Assembly: GCA_910589165.1 (NCBI GenBank)
Contig: CAJUSP010000001.1
Span: 247,019 to 311,018 of the forward strand
From: an uncultured Adlercreutzia sp.
GTDB lineage: Bacteria; Actinomycetota; Coriobacteriia; Coriobacteriales; Eggerthellaceae
Length of the DNA: 64,000 bases
Direction of reading: 5' to 3'
The notes beneath the pieces were generated by a model. That model was not told where the DNA came from and made no database searches. It worked only from the letters and a program-made list of their open reading frames with translations. The position numbers were made by a program, and so were the translations under genes. This document shows, one piece after another, positions 1-8,329 of the stretch. The stretch's first letter is position 1; each line of letters begins with the position of its first letter.

Positions 1-62
1 GACCCTCGACCCTCGACCCTCGACCCTCGACCCTCGACCCTCGACCCTCGACCCTCGACCCT
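1..62. repeat. Tandem 7-bp repeat (GACCCTC)n
   Basis: The window opens inside a perfect tandem array of the heptamer GACCCTC, almost nine copies, ending at CCTGTATAG. It is cut by the window edge, so its true length is unknown. No coding role is visible; a 7-bp unit is not a multiple of three. Confidence 0.95.
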
Positions 63-309
63 GTATAGCACGCCTCTCTTTGCCGTCTCAAACCTCTATT
101 AGAGGGCAATGAAGGGAGGGGTTGTTGCTGTTGTGACACCACGGGCCGCAAGTCTCGCCTGTCGCCTTCGGTGGCCCTTGATTTGCAGCAAAGCGTCTGA
201 AATTGGCAATGAAGGGGATGCTGCCCCCAGTGCGCCGACGACGGGCTCCGCCAGCACTGATCCTCTCGAGAAGGTTTGATACCCCGCCAACCGCAGTAAA
301 CCCAGCCAA

Positions 310-588
310 CCGCAGCAAAACCCCTCAAAATGACAGGGCCTCGGAAAAGTCTGACAATTTATGGGGTTTTGTTGCGGTGTTAGTCTCATCAAACTCAAAG
401 AGTGCTTCTATAATGCCTGGTCAGCGCGTTACGCTTAAAAGTTAGCCGCTACCTACCTGCAGCAAAACCCTGGAAATTGTCGGACTTTCTTCGCGAGGTG
501 GCAAAACAGGCGGGTTTGTTGCGGTTGGCCTGATGGTGCAGGGTGGGGAATGTAGGACTGCTGGCAAAATGGGCGGGTTTGTTGCGGG
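310..588. repeat. Intergenic inverted-repeat cluster (GCAGCAAAACC family)
   Basis: Three related palindromic units lie here. Unit 1 (about 310-378) starts CGCAGCAAAACC and ends GGGTTTTGTTGCGG. Unit 2 (about 459-524) starts TGCAGCAAAACCC and ends GGGTTTGTTGCGG. Unit 3 (about 561-588) keeps only the right end. Units 1 and 2 are inverted relative to each other inside: one has GTCTGACAATT and the other AATTGTCGGAC. I see no supportable gene between 63 and 685; the remainder (63-309) shows no recognisable feature. Confidence 0.7.
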
Positions 589-685
589 TGCGTTGTGGCG
601 GAACGCGATTGGAGAGGTGCGGAATCGCTGGCGGCCGGGGTGTGCGTGTTGCGGCTGGACTTTGGTAGGCGGGCGTGGCTGGGCT

Positions 686-1636
686 CTAGTGGGGGAGGCC
701 TAGGGCGGTTCGGAGGGTGGCTTGGCGGTCGGGGAAGTGGGCGACGCGGAAGCGGATGGGGCAGGCGAGGGCCCGGGCGAGGGCCAGCGCGACGCGATCC
801 ATCTCCTGGGCTGAATTGAGCTGCAGGCGGGTGACGGTGATGAGGCGATAGCCGCGGTCGTTGAGGGCCATGCGGCGGTTGGCATCGCTGGCCAGATGCG
901 AAGAGGCAAGGTGGAACTCGTCGCTGTCGTACTCGACGATGAGTCGCGCCTCGGGCCAGCAGAGGTCGGCGACGTAGTAGCTCTTGTCGGCAACGCGCCC
1001 GGCGAGAACGCCGAGGTCGATGGAGTGATTGAGGCACGGCTTGGGCAGCCCGTAGCCGCCTCGGTGGTTCGGCAGGCTCAGCAGAAGCGCCAGGACTGCT
1101 TCCCGGGGAGAGGCGGCGTTCTCGACGAGCCAGGGAAGGGCCCGCTTAGCTGCGGCGCAACCGCCGATATCGCGGTGGTTCGCGGCGGCTCGGCGCAAGC
1201 GCTCGATGGTAGTCAGGGGCTCGCGCTCGAGCAGCGCTTGGCTCGTGGGGTCAAGTGCGTAGCAGCCGCACAGCTCGGTGCCTTCGAGCACGAGCGCTTC
1301 CTGTGATCGACGGGCGCTTGCCTGCAGATAGGCGATTTCCGGCGAAGGTGCCACGATGCCCGAGGCAACGCGGAAGAAGTCTATCTTCGCCACGCTTTCC
1401 GCCACGATGTGGCAGCGGGCATCTTTGAGGTTGCGCCGCTGCTGAGTCGAGAACACGGCTACGTGAAAGGGGGTGCTCAGCCACGGCAGGCAGTGGGCAA
1501 GGTAGCGAAGAGAAGGCGCTATCGGGGCATAGTCGGCAAGGTCGGCATCGGCCGGGCACCCTGCCAGCGGGAGGGCTTCGTCGGCGTGACGGTAGACTTC
1601 CAAGGCGGTGGAACCCCAGAGGGCGAGCTTTGCCAT
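686..1636 (-). CDS. Hypothetical protein with C-terminal DUF559/Vsr-like endonuclease fold
   Basis: Encodes 316 residues. The start at 1636 is chosen because AAAGGA sits just upstream of ATG; the frame stays open further upstream through the repeat region but without a ribosome site. The C-terminal third has an acidic core (VADLCWPEARLIVEYDSDEFH) followed by a DxxRR and GYRLITVT pattern, as in PD-(D/E)XK endonucleases of the DUF559/Vsr type. The N-terminal two thirds resemble no family I can name, though AbiEi-like actinobacterial proteins have a similar overall layout. It stands alone. A periodic repeat with a 22-bp core lies 84 bp upstream, as also before the nuclease-like gene at 26595. 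Exact function is unknown. Confidence 0.75.
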   Translation of the reverse strand: MAKLALWGSTALEVYRHADEALPLAGCPADADLADYAPIAPSLRYLAHCLPWLSTPFHVAVFSTQQRRNLKDARCHIVAESVAKIDFFRVASGIVAPSPEIAYLQASARRSQEALVLEGTELCGCYALDPTSQALLEREPLTTIERLRRAAANHRDIGGCAAAKRALPWLVENAASPREAVLALLLSLPNHRGGYGLPKPCLNHSIDLGVLAGRVADKSYYVADLCWPEARLIVEYDSDEFHLASSHLASDANRRMALNDRGYRLITVTRLQLNSAQEMDRVALALARALACPIRFRVAHFPDRQATLRTALGLPH

Positions 1637-1719
1637 GGCGCTTCCTTTCAAGAGCGGGCGACGGTCGGGCGGCGGGTTGCGCGTCCGAAGGTGCCACTGT
1701 ACGCCCCGCGAACCGTGAA

Positions 1720-1827
1720 AACGTCGGGGGGATTTCCCGTTGGGGGCCGTCCGCAAACCGTCGCATCGCCGCATCGCCGTCGCCCGCAAACCGTCGCGGC
1801 GCCGTATCGTAGCCGTCCGCAAACCGC
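1720..1827 (-). repeat. 33-bp-period repeat with 22-bp core (copy A)
   Basis: Read on the minus strand, three copies of a CGGTTTGCGGACGGC-like unit recur about every 33 bp (near 1812-1826, 1780-1794 and 1746-1760). They are followed by a 22-bp core at 1720-1741 containing GGGAAATCCCCCCGACG. The same core and the same 33-bp period occur at 26423-26526, again just upstream of a nuclease-like gene and in the same orientation to it. Confidence 0.85.
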
Positions 1828-2296
1828 AGCACGGCCGTATCCAGGCTGTCGTGCTGTCGCGTCACGACTGCAACGTAGTCGCCGCGCTCGGGTCGCCCCG
1901 GAGTTTCAGCGGACCTTACAAGGCTGTTGCTTGTCGGCTTCCCGTCTTCTAGAAGAGCATGGGGGCGGCGGGAAACTTGAAGCAGCGGAGTCGCCGCGCA
2001 ACAGGCGTGGCGCCAGGGCAAGCAAAACTCGCATCAGAAATTCCCGACTGTGCCGAGAGGGGCCCGTGCGCTCTGCTAAGATGAATCCACGGTGCAAATG
2101 CCGTTCGCCGCTCGAAATGTGCCGCTCGCTGTCGCTGCGTCAACAAGCGTGTCGCTTCCGTCGCCCCTGGCGCAGGAGGGTACGCGCGAGCAAGCCTGAG
2201 CAGGCCCTTCGTGCGGCGGCGTTCTGCAGAAGCCTCGGGAATGCGCCGCGCACAGGGCGCGCGCGTCCCTCGCAACGAAAGGCAAGGTGATCGCCC
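1828..2296. other. Intergenic region without a recognisable gene
   Basis: No credible coding sequence on either strand; the short open frames are off-frame and lack ribosome sites. A possible -10 (TAAGAT, preceded by CTGC) near 2075-2082 could drive the downstream EF-G-like gene with a leader of about 200 nt. No clear -35 element is visible. Confidence 0.5.
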
Positions 2297-4381
2297 ATGG
2301 CAGCTCCGGCTCCCGAACACGTCAGAAACATCGTCCTGGTGGGACAGGACGGCGCCGGCAAAACCTCGCTGGCCGAGGCGATGCTCTTCGTCTCCGGCAA
2401 AACGCCGCGCATGGGCACCACCCACGACGGCAAATCCTACCTGGACTACGACCCCGAGGAAATCAAGCGCAAGTTCACCATTTCCACCTCCATTGCGCCC
2501 ATCCCCTACAAGGACTACAAGATCAACGTGCTGGACACTTCGGGCCACCCCGACTTCATCGGCGACACGCTGGCCACCATGCAGGCCGCCGAAATGGCGT
2601 TGTTCGTGGTGGACGCCGCCGACGGCCCGGGCGTCATGACCGGGAAGCTGTGGCGCGAGGCCGAGGACATGCGCCTGTCGCGCGCCGTGTACATCAACCA
2701 CATCGACCGCGAGGGCGCGAACTTCGATGCCGCCATGGCGCTTTTGCACGCCCGCTTCGGCGGCCGCTTGGGCGCGGTCACCATCCCCATCGGCCAGGGG
2801 CCCGACTTCAAGGGCGTCATCGACATCATCCGCATGAAGGCCCGCTACTTCGACGCCGACGGCACCGCCGAGCGCGTGGAAGACGTGGACACCCTGGACG
2901 CGAAATACCAGGAAGAGGCCCGCAACGCCCGCGACAAGCTGTGCGACTTGGTGGCCGAGGCCGACGACGAGCTGATGATGAAGTACCTCGACGGCGAAGA
3001 GCAGCTGACCCAGGAAGAGCTGGAAAGCCTGCTCGACAAGGCCATCGCCCAAGAGCTGGTCATTCCCGTGTTCGTGGGTTCCACTATCATCAAGCAGGGC
3101 ATCCAGGGCCTCATGGAGGACATCTGCACCTACTTCCCGCACCCGCGTAGCCACGGCCGCTTCCAGATGGCCGACGACGTCACCGTGCGCATCGACGAGA
3201 CCAAGCCCCCCTGCGCCTTCGCCTTCAAAACTATCTCGGATCCGTTCGTGGGGCGCCTCACCTTCCTGAAGGTTATCTCCGGCTACCTGGAGCCCGGCCT
3301 TGAGCTGGTGTGCGGTCGCACGGGCAAGAAGGAGCGCCTGGGGAAGATCCAGGTGATGATGGGCAAGGAGCCCATGGACGTGAAGAGCGCGAAGGCCGGT
3401 GACATCGTGGTGGTGCCGAAGCTGACCGACGTGCGTGCCGGCGACACCCTGTCCTGCGAGGGCACCATCGCCATTGAGCCGTTGCCCCTGCCCGAGCCGC
3501 TGTACCCCGTGGCCATCGAGGCCGTGTCGAAGAAGGAAGAGGACAAGCTGGGCACCTTCCTCGCCCGCGCCGCCGAGGCCGATCCCACCCTGCGCATCAG
3601 TCGCGACGAGGACACCCACCAGACCATCATCCACGCCATGGGCGAGACCCAGGTAGACATGCTGCTGGCGCGCCTGAAGGAGCAGTCGGGCGTCGAGGCG
3701 AAGCTCGTGCCCGTGCGCATTCCCTATCGCGAGACCATCACGAAGCGGGCCGAGGCCCAGGGGCGTCACAAGAAGCAGACCGGCGGCGCCGGCCAGTTCG
3801 GCGACTGCTGGCTGCGCCTGGCCCCCATCCCCGGCGAGGGCTACGAGTTCGTGGACGAGATCAAGGGCGGCGCCATTCCGAACGGCCTTATTCCCGCCGT
3901 GGACAAGGGTGTGCGCGAGGCTATGGAAGAGGGCTTCTTGGCCGGCTACCCCATGGTAGACATCAAGTGCACCGTGTTCGACGGCTCGTACCATTCCGTG
4001 GACTCCAACGAGATGGCCTTCAAGACGGCCGCCCGCATCGGCTTCCGCGCCTGCTGCGAGAAGGCCGACCCCATCATCCTGGAGCCCTGGGCCACCCTGG
4101 AGGTGACCGTGGGCGAGGAGTACGCCGGCACCATCATGGGCGACATCTCCACCCGCCGCGGCCGCATCGTGGGCACCGATGCCGGGTTCGCCGCCGGCGA
4201 GACCATCATCAAGATGCGCGCCCCCTACGCCGAGGTCATCAACTACACCAAGGATCTGCGGAGCATGACCCGCGGTTCCGGCTCCTACACCCTGGAGCTG
4301 GAAGGCTACGAGGCCGCTCCCCACGACGTGACCAAGAAGCTCGTGGAAGCCTACGAAGCCGCCCGCGCCGCCGGAAACTAA
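2297..4381 (+). CDS. EF-G-like translational GTPase (EF-G2 type)
   Basis: Encodes 694 residues, normal for EF-G. The P-loop GQDGAGKT is at 16-23. The G3 motif reads DTSGH (80-84) where canonical EF-G has DTPGH, and the G4 motif is NHID (134-137) instead of NKxD. These substitutions, and the KFTIS-type switch I region, mark the second EF-G-like paralogue common in actinobacteria rather than the housekeeping fusA product beside rpsL/rpsG. All five EF-G domains appear present. Predicted cytoplasmic and ribosome-associated; whether it translocates, recycles or rescues ribosomes cannot be read from sequence. Monocistronic, with a strong terminator directly after. Confidence 0.88.
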   Translation: MAAPAPEHVRNIVLVGQDGAGKTSLAEAMLFVSGKTPRMGTTHDGKSYLDYDPEEIKRKFTISTSIAPIPYKDYKINVLDTSGHPDFIGDTLATMQAAEMALFVVDAADGPGVMTGKLWREAEDMRLSRAVYINHIDREGANFDAAMALLHARFGGRLGAVTIPIGQGPDFKGVIDIIRMKARYFDADGTAERVEDVDTLDAKYQEEARNARDKLCDLVAEADDELMMKYLDGEEQLTQEELESLLDKAIAQELVIPVFVGSTIIKQGIQGLMEDICTYFPHPRSHGRFQMADDVTVRIDETKPPCAFAFKTISDPFVGRLTFLKVISGYLEPGLELVCGRTGKKERLGKIQVMMGKEPMDVKSAKAGDIVVVPKLTDVRAGDTLSCEGTIAIEPLPLPEPLYPVAIEAVSKKEEDKLGTFLARAAEADPTLRISRDEDTHQTIIHAMGETQVDMLLARLKEQSGVEAKLVPVRIPYRETITKRAEAQGRHKKQTGGAGQFGDCWLRLAPIPGEGYEFVDEIKGGAIPNGLIPAVDKGVREAMEEGFLAGYPMVDIKCTVFDGSYHSVDSNEMAFKTAARIGFRACCEKADPIILEPWATLEVTVGEEYAGTIMGDISTRRGRIVGTDAGFAAGETIIKMRAPYAEVINYTKDLRSMTRGSGSYTLELEGYEAAPHDVTKKLVEAYEAARAAGN

Positions 4382-4408
4382 CCGGCACGAAACAGGCCCG
4401 AAAGCCAA

Positions 4409-4437
4409 CGGCCGCACCTTCGGGTGCGGCCGTTTTT
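4409..4437 (+). terminator. Rho-independent terminator after the EF-G-like gene
   Basis: An 10-bp stem (ACGGCCGCACC with GGTGCGGCCGT) closes a UUCG tetraloop and is followed by five T. Confidence 0.93.
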
Positions 4438-4526
4438 GTGTCTTTGCATTCGGGAAGAAGGCTGCTGTCTGCTTGCGTTCTTCGCACCATTGCCCCAAGA
4501 AACGTCGAACTATTTTGCGGCTCTTG

Positions 4527-4535
4527 TGCTAAAAT
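4527..4535 (+). promoter_or_regulatory. Extended -10 promoter for the small RNA before the Abi gene
   Basis: TGCTAAAAT matches an extended -10 (TGnTAAAAT). No good -35 is visible, which is tolerated with an extended -10. The predicted start near 4541 places it just before the pseudoknot RNA. Confidence 0.6.
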
Positions 4536-4540
4536 GAGCG

Positions 4541-4593
4541 CTAGCAAACCCGGTCGGCCTCTGCTTTGCATGCACACTACCGGGTGGTTTTTT
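4541..4593 (+). ncRNA. Candidate small pseudoknot RNA with terminator, upstream of Abi_2/HEPN gene
   Basis: ACCCGGT (4548-4554) pairs with ACCGGGT (4579-4585), followed by six T at 4588-4593, a terminator-like end. GCAAA (4544-4548) can pair with TTTGC (4565-4569) inside the loop; the order of strands gives an H-type pseudoknot. The transcript would be about 50 nt and end just before the HEPN gene. This matches the layout of type III toxin-antitoxin RNAs, and I recall a described abiF RNA motif upstream of such genes. Assignment to that family is inference. Confidence 0.6.
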
Positions 4594-4614
4594 ATTTGGG
4601 GGGGGGTGCGAGGG

Positions 4615-5556
4615 ATGAGATATGACAAGCCGTGGCTTTCGTTGGAAGAACAGGCCGATCTGCTGGCTCAGCGCAGCCTCGAGGGGGATAGGGCCGTTGT
4701 TATTGAGCATCTGAGAGACGTTGGCTACTATCGCCTGAGTGGATATTGGCACGTTTTCAAGGACGAAGATGACTCGTTCAGGCCTGGGACAACGTTCGAT
4801 CGTGTTTGGGGCCTGTATGTCTTCGACAGGCAGTTGCGGCTTACTACTCTTGACGCCATCGAACGGGTTGAAGTATTCATGCGCTCGCGATTGGCATACT
4901 ATCTTGCCGATAAGACGGGCGTATTCGGCTACCTGGAAAGGCCGGCGCTTCCTCGTCTTAGTCAAGAGGAATACCTTTCCTTTCTCAAGCGGTGCATGGA
5001 TTGCTATGGTCGATCAAGGGAGCCCTTCGCGGATCATTTCCGCAAAGTGTACGGGGATGAGTGCGGCATGCCGCCGTATTGGGTGATGGTCAACCTCATG
5101 GAGATGGGGCTGTTGCTCCGGCTGTACAAGGGTGCTTCCTGCGACATACGAGGTGAGATTGCGTCCGAAGTAGGCGTGACGGCAACGGTGCTCGACTCAT
5201 GGCTGGTTGCTCTGAATACCGTTCGCAATATATGTGCTCATCACAGCAGGCTCTGGAATCGGCCGTTTGGCACGAGGCCGATGATTCCTCGAGCTAAAAA
5301 CGATGCGCGATGGCATGAGCCCTACAAAGTGGAAAGCGACCGTATATTTGGCGTGCTCACGATATTGAGCTGCCTTTTGGAGGTGATAGCGCCAGACACA
5401 TCATGGCGCTGCCGCCTGTTCGCGCAACTCGAAGGGCGAACGGAGATGGACATGCTGTCCATGGGTTTCAGACCCGGTTGGCAGGAATGTCCTTTCTGGA
5501 AACCCTGGATGCAAGATGTTGCCTGGGCTGCAGATCGTCAAGCGACGATCCAATAA
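4615..5556 (+). CDS. Abi_2 (AbiD/AbiF-type) abortive infection protein, HEPN ribonuclease fold
   Basis: Encodes 313 residues, typical for Abi_2 (PF07751). Family hallmarks include LRDVGYYRLSGYWH near the N-terminus, the FDRQLRLTTLDAIERVEVFMR helix, and the C-terminal RNICAHHSRLWNR motif. R204xxxxH209 is the Rx4-6H signature of HEPN RNases, so the catalytic pair looks intact. Start ATG follows GCGAGGG. Expected role is defence: RNA cleavage on phage infection leading to growth arrest. A small terminated RNA with pseudoknot potential lies directly upstream and may be its antitoxin or regulator. Its codons are visibly less GC-biased than neighbouring housekeeping genes, suggesting acquisition. 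Confidence 0.9.
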   Translation: MRYDKPWLSLEEQADLLAQRSLEGDRAVVIEHLRDVGYYRLSGYWHVFKDEDDSFRPGTTFDRVWGLYVFDRQLRLTTLDAIERVEVFMRSRLAYYLADKTGVFGYLERPALPRLSQEEYLSFLKRCMDCYGRSREPFADHFRKVYGDECGMPPYWVMVNLMEMGLLLRLYKGASCDIRGEIASEVGVTATVLDSWLVALNTVRNICAHHSRLWNRPFGTRPMIPRAKNDARWHEPYKVESDRIFGVLTILSCLLEVIAPDTSWRCRLFAQLEGRTEMDMLSMGFRPGWQECPFWKPWMQDVAWAADRQATIQ

Positions 5557-5568
5557 GACAGAATGCGG

Positions 5569-5602
5569 AAACGGGCTGGGAAAACATCTTTCCAGCCCGT
5601 TT
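5569..5602 (+). terminator. Terminator after the Abi gene
   Basis: AAACGGGCTGG pairs with CCAGCCCGTTT across a 12-nt loop; the second arm ends in TTT. Confidence 0.8.
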
Positions 5603-5674
5603 CGTGCGGCGGATTTAACCCTTTACACCATTGCATTTAAACTTTTAACTTTGAAATGGGAAGTTAAACCGTTC

Positions 5675-6097
5675 TTACGTGTTGGCGGCTTCTACGGCTT
5701 GGACGAGGAACTCGGTGGCGCCAACGCCTGCGGCATCGTCGTAGTACTTCGTGAAGCGGGGGTCAGCGAGGTAGCCGTGGGCGAGGGCGAGGTAGGTGGC
5801 GGTGTCGAAGCCGGGGCCCCAGTGCACGGTGATCCATTTGCGGTGCATGGCCGCCAACTCGGCCGCCTCGGGGCTTGATGGGTCGTCGGTGGCCCGAGCC
5901 AGGCGTAGCTGCACCTTGATGGCCTCTTCCAGCAGCTCTTTGGCGTCCCATTCGTCCCGGGTCAGGTTCATCATGCGCTCGTTGGAGGCGTCGATGGCGT
6001 CGTTGCCGTAGCGCTCGCGGGCCTCGGTGCCGTAGGTCTCCTCGAACTGCTGGAGGCCCTCGCGATTCATGGCCTCGAAGCTGTCTTCAGTGGTCAT
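5675..6097 (-). CDS. Stand-alone TipAS antibiotic-recognition domain protein
   Basis: Encodes 140 residues that match only the TipAS domain (PF07739), the C-terminal ligand-binding half of MerR-family TipA regulators. Seen are the YGxEARERYG start, the MNLTRDEWDAKE segment, and the C-terminal WGPGFDTATYLALAHGYLADPRFTKYY-type core. There is no MerR helix-turn-helix, so it is unlikely to bind DNA itself; such domains can sequester thiopeptide-like antibiotics. The ATG at 6097 is preferred because GAGG lies 9 nt upstream; ATG at 6106 is a possible alternative. Monocistronic. Confidence 0.82.
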   Translation of the reverse strand: MTTEDSFEAMNREGLQQFEETYGTEARERYGNDAIDASNERMMNLTRDEWDAKELLEEAIKVQLRLARATDDPSSPEAAELAAMHRKWITVHWGPGFDTATYLALAHGYLADPRFTKYYDDAAGVGATEFLVQAVEAANT

Positions 6098-6332
6098 AAC
6101 TCTCATCCTCGTTCCGTCTGTCGGTTGCCGTCCGCTGTCAGCCGTGCGCTTTTCGCGCTGCGCCTCGCAGTATGCAGCATGACGTAACGGAAAGGTCAAG
6201 GCAATCGCCGGCACCCCTCGGTTGCGAAGTCGTTGGGGCCGGCGAGGTTGGGGCTCTTCGCGGGGGTGGGCGACCGGGAGGTCGCCTCTACGAAGGTGTG
6301 TGCCGGGCAACACTTTGTCCCGGAACGCGACG

Positions 6333-6405
6333 CAGGGCCGAGAAGATGTCTTCTCGGCCCTGTGTGGGAGAGGCCCCGGCGGGAGGGAGGAAACGCGCCG
6401 GGGCC
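6333..6405 (-). terminator. Two strong hairpins downstream of the flavin reductase gene
   Basis: GGCCCCGGCG (6372-6381) pairs with CGCCGGGGCC (6396-6405). A second perfect 14-bp stem with a 2-nt loop lies at 6333-6362 (CAGGGCCGAGAAGA with its complement). They follow the stop at 6427 on the minus strand and probably terminate that transcript, though no long U-run is present. The rest of 6107-6332 shows weaker nested inverted repeats and no gene. Confidence 0.6.
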
Positions 6406-6426
6406 AGAGAGATGATCGCGGGGGTG

Positions 6427-8112
6427 CTAGGCTTCCAGGTACTGGATGATCTCCTTCGCGCCGGTGACGCCCGAGGCGATGGAGAGGCCGCAGGCGGTGC
6501 CGGGGATGTCGTAGTAGGGGCGGCAGAAGGCGCTGCCCATGTTGAGGCCGCCGATGAACAGGCCATCGATGGGCTTGTTGTCGGCATCCAGCGCGGTCAG
6601 GCGGTCGTTGGTGCGGATGCCGCCGATGGTGGCCCAGTAGGCCGACTGGTACTCGAACAGGTAATAGCCCTTGCCGTCCTTGATCTCGGTGAGGAACATG
6701 GGATCCTTGCCGAAGTCGGCGTCTTCCTTGCTCTGGCAGAACTCGTTGTAGCGCTTCACGGTTTCTTCCAGGTTCGTCAGGCCGAAGGCCTCGGCGCACT
6801 CGGCGATGGTGTCGCCCTTGACGGCCCAGCCCTCGCTCACGGCGGCCTCGAACTGCTCGGGGGCGTGGCTCAGCACGGGATAGAACATCTCGCGGCCGAA
6901 GTTCCAGTCGGGCTCGCCCAGGTGCTTGTACACGCCCTCGGCCACGCAGGCGTCGTAGTACTCCCCGTCGACGAGCACGTAGTAGTTGCCGTTGTTCAGG
7001 CCCGCCTGGCCGCTGTACACCAGTGGGTCGAAGGCCATGTTCTGCTCGTTCATGAAGCGCTCGCCGGTCTCGTCCACCATGAGGCCGCCGTAAATGGCGA
7101 AGCACAGGTTCTCGTTGTTGAGGTTCCAATCGGCGTCGTACATGGCGCTGCCGTGCTTCTGGTTGGCGCCGCAGATCTCGTTGCTGATGAGCCCGTAGTA
7201 GTTCTCGCAGACCGCACCGGCCGCCTCGGCCATGCGGATGCCGTCGCCGGAGTTCGTGGGCGTGCCCATGTTGACGAGCGGCACGCCGAGGAAGCGGTCG
7301 TGGATCATCTCCTCGCTGGCACCGAAGCCGCCCGTGGCCAGAAACACCGCCTTGGTGGCGATGGACAGCACCGTGTTGTTGTCGCGGATGGCCTTCACCC
7401 CGGCGACGACCCCGTCCTCGAGCACGACCTCGGTGGCCTCGCAGTTGTAGATGAACGAGCCGCCCATGGCCTCGATGGCGCTCACGATGGGCTGGATGCG
7501 CTCTTCGCCCACTTCCACGAAGTTGTGCAGGGGCGCCCATTTCAGCGACTCGCCGTACTGCGGATCGCCGGTGTACTCCACGTAGTTGTAGAAGTGCAGG
7601 CCGCAGTCGACGAGGCTCTCGAAGGCCTCGGTGCTGTTGGACAGCAGGTTTTTCAGCAGCTTGGTGTTGGCCGAGCCGCGGGCCCATTCCACGTAGTGGT
7701 CGTACAGCGCCCGCTCGGTGGCGATGGTGATGCCGCTGGCCTTCTGGTTCGAGGTATTGCAGGCGGCCGGGCCGGACAGGTTCGCCAGGTTGGACGAGGC
7801 GCAGGAGGGGCCTTTCTCCAGCAGCAGGGGCGTCTTGCCCTCCTTGGCCAGCTTGTAGGCGGCCAGAAGGCCGCCGGCGCCGCCGCCCACGATGACGGCG
7901 TAGGCGCTCGATTCCTCCACGGGAAGGTCGGCGTAGCGCTCCTGCAGGGCCGAATCGGTTTCCGCGCCCGTGTCGCCCTGGGTGCTCGCGAGCTCGCTTT
8001 GGGCGGGCGAGCAGGCGGAAAGGGCCCCCGCCGCGGCCAGGGCGATCGACCCGGCGCCGGCCCACTTGAGCAGTCCTCGGCGAGAAATAGACGGCTGGTT
8101 TTCCATAGTCAT
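6427..8112 (-). CDS. Tat-exported FAD-dependent oxidoreductase, fumarate/urocanate reductase-like
   Basis: Encodes 561 residues. The N-terminus has a twin-arginine signal (SRRGLLKWAG, RR at 11-12) and a lipobox-like LSAC (C34), so it is likely exported and lipid-anchored. The FAD-binding GGGAGG motif is at 76-81, followed by the LLLEKG acidic strand end; the C-terminus has the ATIGGIRTN and GLFIGGLN segments of FAD_binding_2 flavoreductases. It lacks the heme and FMN domains found fused in some relatives. In Eggerthellaceae such enzymes reduce diverse organic electron acceptors; the substrate here is unknown. No cytochrome partner is adjacent. GAGGAGG lies 5 nt before ATG. The co-directional LuxR gene upstream is the likely regulator. 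Confidence 0.88.
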   Translation of the reverse strand: MTMENQPSISRRGLLKWAGAGSIALAAAGALSACSPAQSELASTQGDTGAETDSALQERYADLPVEESSAYAVIVGGGAGGLLAAYKLAKEGKTPLLLEKGPSCASSNLANLSGPAACNTSNQKASGITIATERALYDHYVEWARGSANTKLLKNLLSNSTEAFESLVDCGLHFYNYVEYTGDPQYGESLKWAPLHNFVEVGEERIQPIVSAIEAMGGSFIYNCEATEVVLEDGVVAGVKAIRDNNTVLSIATKAVFLATGGFGASEEMIHDRFLGVPLVNMGTPTNSGDGIRMAEAAGAVCENYYGLISNEICGANQKHGSAMYDADWNLNNENLCFAIYGGLMVDETGERFMNEQNMAFDPLVYSGQAGLNNGNYYVLVDGEYYDACVAEGVYKHLGEPDWNFGREMFYPVLSHAPEQFEAAVSEGWAVKGDTIAECAEAFGLTNLEETVKRYNEFCQSKEDADFGKDPMFLTEIKDGKGYYLFEYQSAYWATIGGIRTNDRLTALDADNKPIDGLFIGGLNMGSAFCRPYYDIPGTACGLSIASGVTGAKEIIQYLEA

Positions 8113-8329
8113 GTCATCCTCCTCTAATGATGGCGTTCCGCACGCCGCGGCTCTGGCTCCCTCGGGCAGAGCGTTGCGGCGATAAGAGAACCATAGGGCA
8201 CGTCGGGGGGGCGGAAAACCTGCCTTTGGATTGATTTATGCCAGAAATGTACTCTGTGGGCTCGTCATACCAATGGGTGTATACACGGCGATGAACAGGT
8301 ATTTTGCCTCGGCAACGGGAGGAGAGCCG

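Noticed and set aside
1720..1827. The 33-bp-period repeat as a CRISPR array
   Set aside because: Units are degenerate, intervening sequences are also repetitive, only three units are present, and there are no cas genes.
4383..4614. A longer upstream start for the Abi gene, as the frame is open back into the EF-G-like gene
   Set aside because: The upstream part crosses a strong terminator and the small RNA; ATG at 4615 has a ribosome site and matches the family start.
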